A stretch of DNA of 64,000 nucleotides from Mesorhizobium sp. WSM4313 (GTDB taxonomy: Bacteria; Pseudomonadota; Alphaproteobacteria; Rhizobiales; Rhizobiaceae). Of the stretch, positions 37,167 through 45,924 are shown piece after piece (the stretch's first letter is position 1; every line of letters starts with the position of its first letter). The notes under the pieces were generated by a model. It was not told the origin of the DNA. It made no database searches and saw only the letters and a program-made list of their open reading frames with translations. The DNA lies in NCBI RefSeq assembly GCF_002294725.1, contig NZ_NSFT01000001.1, positions 248,001 through 312,000 of the forward strand, read 5' to 3'. The position numbers and the translations under genes are program-made.

Positions 37167-37241
37167 GACGTCGCCCCCAACCAGCGGAACGGCCATATTA
37201 GCTGCGGCTTGTTTTCCTTGCCAGCGGCTTCGGAGGCATCT

Positions 37242-37751
37242 TCAGGCGACGATGGGCTTCGCCCAATAGCGGACCGACTTCTTGCCGCCGTGGATCACCG
37301 CATCGCCGACTTCGGCGAAGCCGAGCGCTGCGTGGAGGGCGTCGGAGGCCGGATTGGGCGGATCGGCGTTGACCTCGCAGGTGACGATCGCGTGGCCGGC
37401 GCGCCGGGCATGCTCGAACAGATCCTCGTAAAGCCGTCGGGCGTGGCCACGGCCGCGAGCGTCTGCCGCTACGACGACGCGGTCGACATAGACAAAGCGC
37501 GGATAGCGCTCGCGGAACCAGAGGAAGTTCGGACTGTCGTAGCTTGCGTCCTGGTCGAAGCCTAAGATGAAAGCTTCGAGCGCGCCGATCCGGCGGGTGT
37601 AGAAAGCCTCGCCGAGCAGGAAGGAAAGCCGTTCCGGCTCGAGCCAGGACAGCTCCGCCGCATGCTCGTTGTTGAGCGCGAGGATGGCGGGCTCGTCGGC
37701 GGGCGAGACGCGTTCGATCGGCAGCAATTCCTTGCTCATCACTTGCGCCAT
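37242..37751 (-). CDS. GNAT-family N-acetyltransferase
   Basis: This 169-residue GNAT protein has its acetyl-CoA-binding motif A in VDRVVVAADARGRGHARRLY (about residues 89-108) and motif B near DALHAALGFAEVGD. The acceptor substrate is unknown. The start codon overlaps the cutC stop by one base (TGATG), so its translation is probably coupled to cutC. A slightly internal ATG (MSKELLP, residue 5) is also possible as the start. Confidence 0.82.
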   Translation of the reverse strand: MAQVMSKELLPIERVSPADEPAILALNNEHAAELSWLEPERLSFLLGEAFYTRRIGALEAFILGFDQDASYDSPNFLWFRERYPRFVYVDRVVVAADARGRGHARRLYEDLFEHARRAGHAIVTCEVNADPPNPASDALHAALGFAEVGDAVIHGGKKSVRYWAKPIVA

Positions 37752-38506
37752 CAGCCTCTCGCGGCCGCGATCATCGCCGCCACCTTGGCTTGGTCGGTCA
37801 CCGTGTTGCGGTATTCGCGGTCGACGCCGTTACCGCCCATGCCGACATTCGGGTTGCGGTAGCGCATGGCGCTCGGCACGTCCGCAAGTGCTGCAAAATG
37901 CATCTCGGTCAGTCCCGTACGCCTGCGGACCTCGCCGATCGTGTCGGGGGCGAGTGCGCCACAGCCGAGTATGATGATGCGCGAGCCGGCCTGGCGAACG
38001 AGTTCCGCCAGAAGCCCGACGCCTTCGACCGCCGTGTCGCGCTGGCCGCTGGTCAGCACGCGGCCGACCTTGCAGCGGATCAAGGCTTCGAGCGCCTCGG
38101 CCGGATCGCGCGTCATGTCGAAGGCGCGGTGACAGGTGACGTTGAGCGGGCCGGCAGCCTCAACCAGTGCGCTCATGCGCGCCTCGTCGATGGCGCCGTC
38201 GGCGGTCAGGCATCCGACGACGACCCCGGCGACGCCCAGCTCGCGCAGCGCTTCGACATCGGTGAGCATCGAGCGGTATTCGGCCTCGCTGTAAAGGAAA
38301 TCGCCGCCGCGCGGTCGCACGATGACATGGAAGGGGATGGTCGCGCTTTCGAGCGCGGCGCGCACCGTGCCCAGGCTCGGTGTGATGCCGCCTTCGATCA
38401 GGCTGGCGCAGAGCTCGACCCGGTCGGCGCCGGCGGCCTGCGCGGCGAGCAGCCCGTCAATGCCTTCGACGCAAATTTCGATCAGGGGGAGTCGGGCGTG
38501 GGTCAC
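37751..38506 (-). CDS. cutC: CutC-family copper homeostasis protein
   Basis: This 251-residue TIM-barrel protein opens LIEICVEGIDGLLAAQAAGA, DRVELCASLIEGGITPS, and continues FHVIVRPRGGDFLYS, VVGCLTADGAID, VTCHRAFDM and RVLTSGQ, all characteristic of CutC. The family has been linked to copper tolerance, although the biochemical role is not settled. Translation likely starts at GTG 38506, with GGATGG six bases upstream; no ATG fits in frame there. Codons continue open upstream on this strand but lie antisense to other genes and look non-coding. Confidence 0.85.
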   Translation of the reverse strand: MTHARLPLIEICVEGIDGLLAAQAAGADRVELCASLIEGGITPSLGTVRAALESATIPFHVIVRPRGGDFLYSEAEYRSMLTDVEALRELGVAGVVVGCLTADGAIDEARMSALVEAAGPLNVTCHRAFDMTRDPAEALEALIRCKVGRVLTSGQRDTAVEGVGLLAELVRQAGSRIIILGCGALAPDTIGEVRRRTGLTEMHFAALADVPSAMRYRNPNVGMGGNGVDREYRNTVTDQAKVAAMIAAARG

Positions 38507-38624
38507 CAATGTCCATCCATATTTCAACAGATCGCCAGCCCTAGCATCGCGGCGATTGCCGCGAAAGCCGCAACGATCGATCCAGGGTCCGGCGGTGATT
38601 ATCGGGGCTTGGTGCAGAATGCCG

Positions 38625-38653
38625 TTGACATTCATAACTGTCAGGTTATATAT
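38625..38653 (+). promoter_or_regulatory. Sigma70-like promoter with ArsR-type palindrome, now without its regulator
   Basis: TTGACA (38625-38630) and TATATA (38647-38652) are spaced by 16 bases. The palindrome ATAAC-N6-GTTAT (38634-38638 and 38645-38649) overlaps the -10 box, as ArsR-type operators do. A GTG AGT TAT start-like triplet series at 38665 runs into a stop at once, so the expected regulator gene appears to be missing. Confidence 0.6.
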
Positions 38654-38699
38654 GACCCATAGCTGGTGAGTTATTGATGTAATGGGAAGGACGGCGTGC

Positions 38700-38914
38700 C
38701 GCCTGGAGATGGTGAAGAGGATCGCACAAAGACCGGCCTGAGGACTGTCGTCACCTGGACGCTGACGCCGACCGAAACCGGCACCCATCTGCGCGTGGAA
38801 CAATCGGGCTTCAGGCCGCGTGATGCGCAGAGCTATCGACGCGCCAGCCGTCACTGGAAGCGCTGTCTCGCGGCTTTGCTGAAATTGTTGGAACAATTGG
38901 ACGAGGAGGATGCC
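38700..38914 (+). pseudogene. 3' remnant of an AHSA1/SRPBCC gene
   Basis: The 71 codons here encode the C-terminal half of an AHSA1-type domain (GLRTVVTWTLTPTETG, then THLRVEQSGFRPRD). It is clearly paralogous to the same region of the next gene (GLKTVVTWSLTPEGDA, then TRVRMEQSGFRPQD). The N-terminal half of the domain is absent: coding similarity begins at GDG near 38703, about 40 bases after the promoter. The reading frame has no stop and runs straight into the intact downstream gene, so a fused product starting at GTG 38696 is formally possible. The simplest reading is a deletion that removed an ArsR gene and the 5' half of this one. Confidence 0.65.
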
Positions 38915-39370
38915 ATGGACGGTATCGCCAAAGACCCGACGAAGGATGAAACCAAATCGATCGTTGTCGAGCGGCTCATTCCACACGGCGCCGACAAGAT
39001 TTGGCGTGCGCTGACGTTTCCGCATCTCGTTGCCGAATGGCTGATGGAGAACGACTTCGCGCCGGTCGAAGGCCATCGCTTCACCTTTCGCGCAAAGCCC
39101 GTGCCCGGCTGGTCGGGCGTGACGAACTGTGTGGTGCTGAGGGTCGAACCGCCAAGGCTGCTCGCCTACAGCTGGGGCGACGGCAGCGAGTCCGACAGTG
39201 GCCTGAAGACGGTGGTAACATGGTCGTTGACGCCAGAAGGCGATGCCACCCGGGTACGGATGGAGCAATCCGGCTTCAGGCCGCAGGACGAGCCTGGCTA
39301 CAAAGGCATGGGAAGCGGTTGGCCGCGCATCCTGGAGCGGCTTGAGCAGGTTGCCGCTCGGCCGGGCTGA
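38915..39370 (+). CDS. AHSA1/SRPBCC-family protein
   Basis: This 151-residue START-like protein contains the AHSA1 pattern: IVVERLIPHGADKIWRALTF, VAEWLMENDFAPVEGHRF, LLAYSWGDGSES and TVVTWSLTP. Such proteins are commonly encoded after an ArsR regulator in rhizobia, often in pairs, and are of unknown activity. The ATG at 38915 has GAGGAGGA nearby and gives a complete domain. A truncated paralogue is fused in frame upstream. It may form an operon with the carboxymuconolactone decarboxylase-like gene 87 bases downstream. Confidence 0.82.
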   Translation: MDGIAKDPTKDETKSIVVERLIPHGADKIWRALTFPHLVAEWLMENDFAPVEGHRFTFRAKPVPGWSGVTNCVVLRVEPPRLLAYSWGDGSESDSGLKTVVTWSLTPEGDATRVRMEQSGFRPQDEPGYKGMGSGWPRILERLEQVAARPG

Positions 39371-39457
39371 TCCCGACATTTGCGCCGGCATGTGGTGCAA
39401 GTCCCCTGATGCGTCTGCATCCAGGGCTCGCAGAAAAACGTCTGAAGGAGACCGACG

Positions 39458-39913
39458 ATGGAAGCAAGATTGAAGAACCCGGTGATGCTCATTCCCGGCG
39501 CGCTGCAGGCGCTGCTGGCGCTCGACAAGTCGACCGAAGCCGGCGGCTTGCCTTATGTGACGCGCAAGCTCGTTCATCTGCGTGCCAGCCAGATCAATGC
39601 CTGTGCCGTCTGCGTCGACATGCATGCGCGTGAATTGAAGAAGGCCGGCGAGAAGGACGAGCGGATCTTCGCCGTGTCGGCATGGCGGGAGACGCCTTAT
39701 TTCACCGCAGCCGAACGCGCGGCGCTTGCGCTTGCAGAGGCAGCGACGCGCATGGCCGACCGTTCCGATGCGGTGCCGGACGACGTCTGGGACGAAGCGG
39801 CGCGCCACTATGACGACAAGGCGCTCGCCGCCCTGGTGATCCAGATCGCGCTGATCAATGCGTTCAACCGCCTGAACGCCACCACGCGGCAACCCGTGGG
39901 CGCTTGGGGATAA
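39458..39913 (+). CDS. Carboxymuconolactone decarboxylase / AhpD-like protein
   Basis: This 151-residue all-helical protein has the redox-type CxxC motif INACAVCVDMHARELKKAG (about residues 46-64) of AhpD-like peroxidase/CMD proteins. These act in alkylhydroperoxide removal or as small disulfide reductants; a true decarboxylase role is unlikely given the CxxC-x3-H arrangement. GAAGGAGA precedes the ATG. It follows the AHSA1-type gene, a common grouping, and is convergent with the cupin gene. Confidence 0.85.
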   Translation: MEARLKNPVMLIPGALQALLALDKSTEAGGLPYVTRKLVHLRASQINACAVCVDMHARELKKAGEKDERIFAVSAWRETPYFTAAERAALALAEAATRMADRSDAVPDDVWDEAARHYDDKALAALVIQIALINAFNRLNATTRQPVGAWG

Positions 39914-39927
39914 GGTGGGAGGAGGGC

Positions 39928-39945
39928 GCCCGCTCCGAAGCGGGC
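39928..39945. terminator. Hairpin between convergent genes
   Basis: GCCCGCT-CCGA-AGCGGGC forms a perfect 7-bp stem between the stops of the AhpD-like and cupin genes. It lacks a clear T-tract and could serve either direction. Confidence 0.5.
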
Positions 39946-39955
39946 CTCTCGCCGG

Positions 39956-40387
39956 CTACTGTTTCAGGATCGTGTTCTTGGCGCCTTGCTCGACCTGATC
40001 GATCACCAGCAGCTTTACCGGATCGGTGCCGATATTGGTGGCCTGGTGCCACTGGCCGATCATCTCGACGATGAAGTCGCCGGTCTTGTAGGTGTTGGCG
40101 GCACCGGTCTCGACATTGGCGACCCTGAGCGTGCCTTGCTCGACATAGGCATAGCGCGGGAAGGGGTGCTTGTGCACCGGCAGGGTAGCGCCGGGGGCTA
40201 TCTGGTATGACGAGACTTGAACCTCGACATTCTTTTGCGGCAGCGTGATCGGCTGGCCCGATGCGGTCGTCGTCTTCGCCGCCAGCGGCGTCACCACGAC
40301 CGGCGTGTTGCCGCTGCCCAAAGCGTTGGCCGCGGTCGCGTAGACGGCGGCTATCGCCAGCAGTGCCGATATTGTGATGTTGCGCAT
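39956..40387 (-). CDS. Exported cupin-domain protein
   Basis: This 143-residue protein has a signal peptide (ISALLAIAAVYATAANA) followed by a single cupin barrel. Its metal-site motifs are PVHKHPFPRYAYVEQGTLRV (about residues 67-86) and the second-motif histidine in EMIGQWHQATNIG. It is probably a periplasmic metal-binding cupin; the reaction is unknown. The ATG at 40387 is chosen because the signal peptide starts there; in-frame codons extend 20 residues further. It is downstream of the efflux genes on the same strand, about 70 bases after the EmrB-type gene. Confidence 0.78.
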   Translation of the reverse strand: MRNITISALLAIAAVYATAANALGSGNTPVVVTPLAAKTTTASGQPITLPQKNVEVQVSSYQIAPGATLPVHKHPFPRYAYVEQGTLRVANVETGAANTYKTGDFIVEMIGQWHQATNIGTDPVKLLVIDQVEQGAKNTILKQ

Positions 40388-40456
40388 AGTCCCCTCCAAA
40401 TTTGCCGCACCATCGCCCGACATTGACGCACAAGCATCCTTTTGCAAGCGGCTCTG

Positions 40457-42073
40457 TCACACGGCGGGACTGTCCTGCCGTTTGGCTGCCCCGGGCCTCG
40501 GCGGCCGCAACAGCAGGGCGAGCGGCACGAGCAGCGCCGTCGCTACCGCGCAATAGAAGAAGACATCGACGTAGGCGAGCAGCGAAGCCTGGCGGCCGAT
40601 CTCCTGGCCGATCCAACCCACGGCCTGTTGCCTGGCCTCGGCCAGCGGCGAGCCTTCGGCGACGAAATGGTCGGTTACCTGGCGAAGCGTCTGCTGATAG
40701 GTGTCGCTCGACTGTGCAGTGTGGCTGACCAGCACCGACTGATGGAACTGGGCGTTCTGGGCAATCACCGTGTTGGACAGCGACACGCCGATGCTGCCGC
40801 CGAGGTTGCGCGCGACATTGATCAGCGAGGACGCCTGATCGGTCTTCTGCGGCGGCAGGCCGATATAGGCGGCGGTCGAGATCGGGATGAACAGGAACGG
40901 CAGGCCGATCATCATATAGACGCGCGCATAGGCGAAGAAACCGAAGCTGGCATCGGGTGTCAGCGAAGTCGTGTGCCAGAGCGCGACCGCGACCACCGAC
41001 ATGCCCAGCATGATGAGATAGCGCGGCTGAACGATACCGGCGGCAAAGCCCGAAATCGGCATCAGCATCAGCATGGCGATGCCGCCCGGCATCATCGACA
41101 GGCCGGATAGGGTGGCGGTGTAGTCGAAGGTCGTCTGCTGCAGCTGCGGCAAAAGCTGGGTGGTGCTGAAGAGCACCGCGCCCACCGCCATCATGACCAG
41201 GAACGACATGCCGAACTGACGGCTGAAAAGCAGGCGGATGTCGACGATCGGATCGCGCCTCGTCCACTCCCAAGGAACAAGCAGCAGGAACGACACCGCC
41301 GAGATCACGGCGAAGATGGTGATGAAGGTCGAGGCGAACCAGTCGTTGCGCTGGCCCTCATCGAGAAAGACTTCGAGGCAACCGAGCGCCATCGCCACCA
41401 GGATGAAGCCGATCCAGTCGACCTTCAGCCCCTTGCTCAGCCGCTCGCGGCGCTCGCGCTCGAGAATGTCGGGCTCGATCACCAGCCATTGCACGAGCGC
41501 CAGCGACATGATGCCGAACGGCACATTGATGAAGAAGATCCAATGCCACGAGAAATTGTCCGTCAGCCAGCCGCCGATGGTCGGGCCGACCGTTGGCGCA
41601 ACGATGACCGCAATGCCATAGAGGGCAAAAGCCTGGGAGCGCTTCTCCGGCGGAAAAGTGTCGGCGAGGATCGACTGCTCGCTCGGCGCCATGCCGCCGC
41701 CGCCGAGTCCCTGCAGGATGCGGAAGGCGATCAGCGTCGGCAGATTGGGGGCCAGCCCGCACAGCAGCGATGCGAGCGTGAACGTGGCCACGCAGATCAT
41801 GTAATAGCGCTTGCGGCCGATGACGCTGGCGAGCCAGCCGCTGACCGGGATGATGACGGAGTTGGCGACGAGATAGGTGGTGATCACCCATGTGCTTTCA
41901 TCCATGCCGGCGGCCAGGCTGCCGGCAATGTTGCGCAGCGCGACATTGGCGATCGAGGTGTCGAGCACCAGCATGAAGGTGGCGATCGAGACGACGATCG
42001 CGATGAGCCAGGGATTACGCCCGCCGGCCGCCGACCGGCTTTGGTCGCCCTGGACTGTTGCGGCATCGCTCAT
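40457..42073 (-). CDS. DHA2-family MFS multidrug efflux pump (EmrB type)
   Basis: This 538-residue transporter has 14 predicted membrane helices. DHA2 features include LDTSIANVALRNIAGSL (helix 1, with the Asp of motif D), the motif A region GWLASVIGRKRYY, and motif C-like APTVGPTIGGWL. With a membrane fusion protein and TolC it exports hydrophobic toxic compounds. Its ATG overlaps the stop of the EmrA-type gene by four bases (ATGA), so both are made together. A TolC-family protein is encoded at 48 kb and could be the outer-membrane partner. Confidence 0.9.
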   Translation of the reverse strand: MSDAATVQGDQSRSAAGGRNPWLIAIVVSIATFMLVLDTSIANVALRNIAGSLAAGMDESTWVITTYLVANSVIIPVSGWLASVIGRKRYYMICVATFTLASLLCGLAPNLPTLIAFRILQGLGGGGMAPSEQSILADTFPPEKRSQAFALYGIAVIVAPTVGPTIGGWLTDNFSWHWIFFINVPFGIMSLALVQWLVIEPDILERERRERLSKGLKVDWIGFILVAMALGCLEVFLDEGQRNDWFASTFITIFAVISAVSFLLLVPWEWTRRDPIVDIRLLFSRQFGMSFLVMMAVGAVLFSTTQLLPQLQQTTFDYTATLSGLSMMPGGIAMLMLMPISGFAAGIVQPRYLIMLGMSVVAVALWHTTSLTPDASFGFFAYARVYMMIGLPFLFIPISTAAYIGLPPQKTDQASSLINVARNLGGSIGVSLSNTVIAQNAQFHQSVLVSHTAQSSDTYQQTLRQVTDHFVAEGSPLAEARQQAVGWIGQEIGRQASLLAYVDVFFYCAVATALLVPLALLLRPPRPGAAKRQDSPAV

Positions 42074-43287
42074 CTGAGCTTGACCGTCGGCACCACAGAC
42101 ATGCCGGGACCGAGATAGACGCCGGGCGGCTGGTCGAAGACGATCTTGACCGGCACGCGCTGCACCACCTTGACGAAATTGCCGGTGGCGTTTTCGGCCG
42201 GGAGCAGGCTGAACGCCGTGCCGCTGCCGGCCTGGACGCTGTCGACATGGCCATGGAAGGTCTTTTCCGGATAGGCATCGATGGCGATGTCGACGGGCTG
42301 GCCCGGCCGCATCAGGTCGAGCTGCGTCTCCTTGAAATTCGCTTTCACCCAGACGTCCTTGGGCACGAACATCATCAGCACCTGGCCGGGCTGCGCATAG
42401 GTGCCTTTCGCCGCCGTGATGTTGGTGGCATGGCCCGCCACGGGCGCCGTGATCATCGTGCGGGCGAGAGTGGTCCTGGCCTGATCCTCGGTGGCTTCAG
42501 CCTGCCGAAGCTTGGCCTCGGCGCTCTTGCCTTGTGCCTGCAGAACCGCAACCTGGCTTTTCGCCGCCTCGATGTTGGCGTTGGCGGCATCGAGCGCTGC
42601 CTGATCCTGGCGCAAGGTCGAAGCGGCCTGTTGTGCCTGTTGTTGCGTTGCCGTGCCCTTGGCGAGCAGCTCACGGTTGCGCTGGTCCTCGGATTTGGCG
42701 AATTCGAACGCGGCCTGCGCCTGGGCCACCTGCTTTCCGGCGACATCGATCTTGGCGTTCTGCGCCTGGGTCTGGGCCTGGACATTGGCGATCTCGGCCT
42801 GCGCCGCCTCCACGCCGGCTTGTGCCTGTTTGAGCGAGGCCTGGTAGTCGCTGTCGTCGATGCGCAGAAGCACGGCGCCGGCCTCGACCGGCTGGTTGTC
42901 GGTCACGGCAACGTCGGTGATGCGCCCGGCAATTTCCGCGCCGACCGTTACCGTTCGCGCGTCGATGAAGGCGTCGTCGGTCCATTCATAGTGCCGTGCG
43001 TTGATCCACCAGATCACCACCGCCGCGACGACCAACAAGACGAGGATCGCGATGAGCGTCGCTATGTAGGGGTGGCGTTTGATGAGACCGGGCTTGTTGC
43101 CGTCGGGCGAACCGTCATTCGCCTGCCTGTCTTGCGCCTGCTCGTCGTCGCGCTTGTCTTCTACGGGTCTGTCTTCGACGCGCTTGTCGTCGCCCGGCGG
43201 GCGTTGCTGCCGATCCGACCGCGGCTGAGCACGCGATTCTTCGGCGGGAGCGGTTTCGCGCTCTTTTCTGTCAGTTTTTGCGTCCAA
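42070..43287 (-). CDS. HlyD/EmrA-type membrane fusion protein
   Basis: This 405-residue periplasmic adaptor has one membrane helix (IATLIAILVLLVVAAVVIWW, about residues 76-95), a lipoyl half-motif (VAVTDNQPVEAGAVLLRIDD), a long Ala/Gln-rich coiled coil (about residues 150-265) and the second lipoyl half. The first 70 residues are unusually long, hydrophilic and rich in Arg, Asp and Glu, compared with short cytoplasmic tails in E. coli EmrA. It is the first gene of the efflux operon; no regulator gene is adjacent. Confidence 0.88.
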   Translation of the reverse strand: MDAKTDRKERETAPAEESRAQPRSDRQQRPPGDDKRVEDRPVEDKRDDEQAQDRQANDGSPDGNKPGLIKRHPYIATLIAILVLLVVAAVVIWWINARHYEWTDDAFIDARTVTVGAEIAGRITDVAVTDNQPVEAGAVLLRIDDSDYQASLKQAQAGVEAAQAEIANVQAQTQAQNAKIDVAGKQVAQAQAAFEFAKSEDQRNRELLAKGTATQQQAQQAASTLRQDQAALDAANANIEAAKSQVAVLQAQGKSAEAKLRQAEATEDQARTTLARTMITAPVAGHATNITAAKGTYAQPGQVLMMFVPKDVWVKANFKETQLDLMRPGQPVDIAIDAYPEKTFHGHVDSVQAGSGTAFSLLPAENATGNFVKVVQRVPVKIVFDQPPGVYLGPGMSVVPTVKLR

Positions 43288-44332
43288 GGCAACGGATCCC
43301 AGATATCGTCGACCCCTCTCGCAGCAGGGTCAACGGGTGTTTTCCGCAAAGGTTCCTGTCGCCGGATGCCGGGTTCACCTCAGTCCCGCCGGAGGCATTG
43401 GCCTGCAAATGGATGATGGCAGCGTCGCTGCGCGAGTAATAGGATCGTCGCTGCGACCGAAACGTCAGGGAGGGGCTGCTCATGCAGTCTCCGATGGAAA
43501 AGGACAAAAGCTCAACTCGGCCATTGCCGGGAGAAGCGGAACGTCGGGCGAGGCTGCAAAAAATGCAGGGGCTGCGAAGCCTGCGATCTTACGGCTCCTG
43601 CCTTCGGCTTGACCCAAGCGCCCAGTTTCACGATCTGATCGATTGTACCGCGCTGCTGGAACTGTTGAATGAAGGCGACGACGGACATCGACGGCGAACC
43701 GCCGCGCTCCCAAGCCACCTGGCTTGCTAGCCTCGCGCCGGCGCCGCCGGCCCTGGCAAGCAGCGACGAACGCTTACAAGTCAGGCGGCTGCATCCCACA
43801 ACAGGACATTCGGGCCCGCCTACCGTTGGCATTCTGTTCGACCGCGGGGATAAGCTCAATCGACCCTAAATCATCGCGCGATCTGCCCGGTCCCAAACCG
43901 CGCAAGGACAAGCAACGCGAAATCCGAAAATGCTGCCGCCCAACAAAACCAACGGCTAGGATCGGAACAAGGTCCGTGGCGATCGGGACAGCATTGGGAT
44001 CGAAGAGGACGAGGCCTAGCCGGCGACGACAGCGGGCCGTCACCTCGGCGAAGCGGCCCGGCAAGGCTGGCGGGGTAGAACCAGTCAGGCCGGGCCTGAC
44101 CAGCAAGGCTCGCAACGCTCCGGCTGAGATCGAGCCTATCAGCCCGACCCAAGATTCTTGCCATACGAATGGAGGATGCCTAGCCAGCCAGTGGGAACCA
44201 AGACCCGCCTTGCCAATAAATCGACGGTTGTTCCTGGAACTACGGTGACCGAACTGCCCGTGCGGGTGTAGACGTTTGGCGGCTGCAGCCGTCTTCGCCG
44301 ACGGTGAATGGAAGTCCGTTGTAGGCCGCCAC
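43288..44332. other. About 1 kb with no supportable gene
   Basis: No frame on either strand gives a protein with recognisable motifs or the third-position GC bias of the neighbours. An 82-codon frame at 43482-43730 (+) has a good ribosome-binding site (AGGGAGGGG) but an Arg-rich, low-complexity product. Frames at 43512-43859 and 43774-44115 on the other strand are no more convincing. The region could be decayed coding sequence or the upstream region of the EmrA-type operon. Confidence 0.5.
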
Positions 44333-45103
44333 TCAATCCAACGGGATTGGCGGATAGGCTGCTGAGTGCAAGCTGCGTTTGTACCTCGCCAAGATTTCCT
44401 CTTCGATTTCGTCGATCGCCAGCGTTAGTGCACGTTGATTGTTGGCGTCGACGTCAATGATCGACCGGCCGCGTGCCGTCAGCAAGCCGCATACGCGCGC
44501 CACGACGGTGGCCGACTGAAGCCTTTTGTCCAATCCGGTTTCGAACAAACGCTCGGCAAAGGTGTGGCTCTTCTGTCTCCGGTCAAGCCGCTCGATGAGA
44601 AGTTGCTCGCAGGCGTCGATTCTAACCACCACGTCCGACTCCGGGATGAAATCCAGCGCGTGTGCAAGGCACGTCTCATCTGCTGTTCCACTGAAGCAGG
44701 CGAGCATCGAAACCGCCTGAACGAAGGCTTCGTCGAAAATAAGAATTTCCTCGCTCGCGGCAGATTGGCGCCATGCGCGGGCAAGGCGGAGAACGTATTG
44801 ACTTAGCCTGATGCGCCAGATCACGTTTCTGGGAGGCAGTGTGTGCACCAGGTTTGCGCGAATTCTGAAGTCGACGGCATTTGCGGATGGGCGACAGGCC
44901 ATGCCAATCGAGCGTGCAGCCGCGCGAGCGACTCGACACATCGCAGTGACAATGCCGCCGGGGTCCAGCATGGATCGGTGAACAACCCGCCGGTCAGTGA
45001 GAACAATTCGTGCAGGGTGTCCGTGAGCCCGCAACTGTTCATAAAGCGCATGCGCAAATGTCGTTTTGCCTGACCCAGCCGGACCTGCGAATTCAACAAT
45101 CAT
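44333..45103 (-). CDS. P-loop nucleoside/nucleotide-kinase-like ATPase
   Basis: This 256-residue protein begins with a Walker A motif, MIVEFAGPAGSGKTTFAHAL, like thymidylate kinase-like and other small-molecule kinases. It has an acidic Walker B-like segment (EEILIFDEAFVQ, about residues 121-132) and a lid-like Arg-rich region (IERLDRRQKSH). Function and substrate are unknown; relatives often occur in polysaccharide or accessory clusters, which is inference. The local base composition is less GC-rich than in the housekeeping parts of the window, and the neighbours are hypothetical, suggesting acquired DNA. Confidence 0.7.
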   Translation of the reverse strand: MIVEFAGPAGSGKTTFAHALYEQLRAHGHPARIVLTDRRVVHRSMLDPGGIVTAMCRVARAAARSIGMACRPSANAVDFRIRANLVHTLPPRNVIWRIRLSQYVLRLARAWRQSAASEEILIFDEAFVQAVSMLACFSGTADETCLAHALDFIPESDVVVRIDACEQLLIERLDRRQKSHTFAERLFETGLDKRLQSATVVARVCGLLTARGRSIIDVDANNQRALTLAIDEIEEEILARYKRSLHSAAYPPIPLD

Positions 45104-45127
45104 GCGTTAGGAACCCCGCTGGACTGG

Positions 45128-45316
45128 CTACATGTCGTATCGGGGGACCATCTTCGGCGACCGCAGCTCCTGAGCCATTTTCGCCGCCTGGAAGGTTGTC
45201 ATCAGAACGTAGGTCGTTTCACCTTCGGTCGAGTTTATGGCCAAGACCACGCGGCCAATCTCGTCACTCATGGCGCAAGACCAGTCTTTGACAGCAATCG
45301 CTCGTTTCCAGGCCAT
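45128..45316 (-). CDS. Small hypothetical protein
   Basis: This 62-residue frame (MAWKRAIAVKDWS to SPKMVPRYDM) contains the stretch GRVVLAINSTEGETTYVLMT, which resembles short rhizobial proteins of unknown role. AGGAAAGGCAGGGG lies upstream of the ATG at 45316. In-frame codons extend upstream to 45385. It sits 24 bases after the start of the P-loop kinase-like gene on the same strand. No function is proposed. Confidence 0.45.
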   Translation of the reverse strand: MAWKRAIAVKDWSCAMSDEIGRVVLAINSTEGETTYVLMTTFQAAKMAQELRSPKMVPRYDM

Positions 45317-45636
45317 TTGCCCCTGCCTTTCCTTCGCAAGGTTATTTGGCCTCGTGAAGACCAGCAATTTGGACTGAATGCCCATTCCGTTGGGCCTAAC
45401 GTCGTTGTCTGCGTTAGTTCAATTGGTGAGCAATCGAGATGCCAGGCTTCAGATTTGGCGGAATTACGGTGGCTAATGATCAGAGCCAGCGCTCCTGGAG
45501 CAATGTGAGGCTGCACCGTCACTGTAATTCGGGCGCAACCGCCTTGGTTGTTTGCAACGCGTGGGAACGTCTCGAATGACTGCGCGTTCTTTCGTCGCGG
45601 TCACATTTCATTGGGACCTAACCGGAGGATATTCAA

Positions 45637-45924
45637 ATGAAAATCAAGATGCTCTGCATGAGCGCAGTTGCGCTCGCAATGATGGGTAGTGCCGCGATGG
45701 CCGGTAGTAGCACCGGCACGTCCGCGCTCGACGACCCGGCCAAGATGTCGCCGTTCTTCACCGACGCTGGCATGAAAACATTGAGAACCGAGGCGGATTT
45801 CAAGACTGCCTGGATGGCCATGAAGCCGGATGAGCGTACAGCGATTTTGAAAGACTGCGGCGACGCAACCATCAACAAGGCGCACGCGGACTTCTGCGCG
45901 ATGGCCAAGAAGATGGGAGGCTGA
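45637..45924 (+). CDS. Small secreted hypothetical protein
   Basis: This 95-residue protein has a clear signal peptide (MKIKMLCMSAVALAMMGSAAMA, cleavage probably after AMA) and a mature part of about 73 residues with two cysteines (KDCGDAT and DFCAMAKK). A disulfide between them is plausible. CGGAGGATATTCAA precedes the ATG, a strong translation signal. The mature helical segment MKTLRTEADFKTAWMAMKPD is not assigned to a family. The gene is alone on its strand between hypothetical genes and tRNA-Asn. Confidence 0.75.
   Translation: MKIKMLCMSAVALAMMGSAAMAGSSTGTSALDDPAKMSPFFTDAGMKTLRTEADFKTAWMAMKPDERTAILKDCGDATINKAHADFCAMAKKMGG

Noticed and set aside
43482..43730. Possible small gene with a good ribosome-binding site
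   Set aside because: The 82-residue product is low-complexity and Arg/Leu-rich, with no similarity I can name; kept only as a remark in the gene-poor region.
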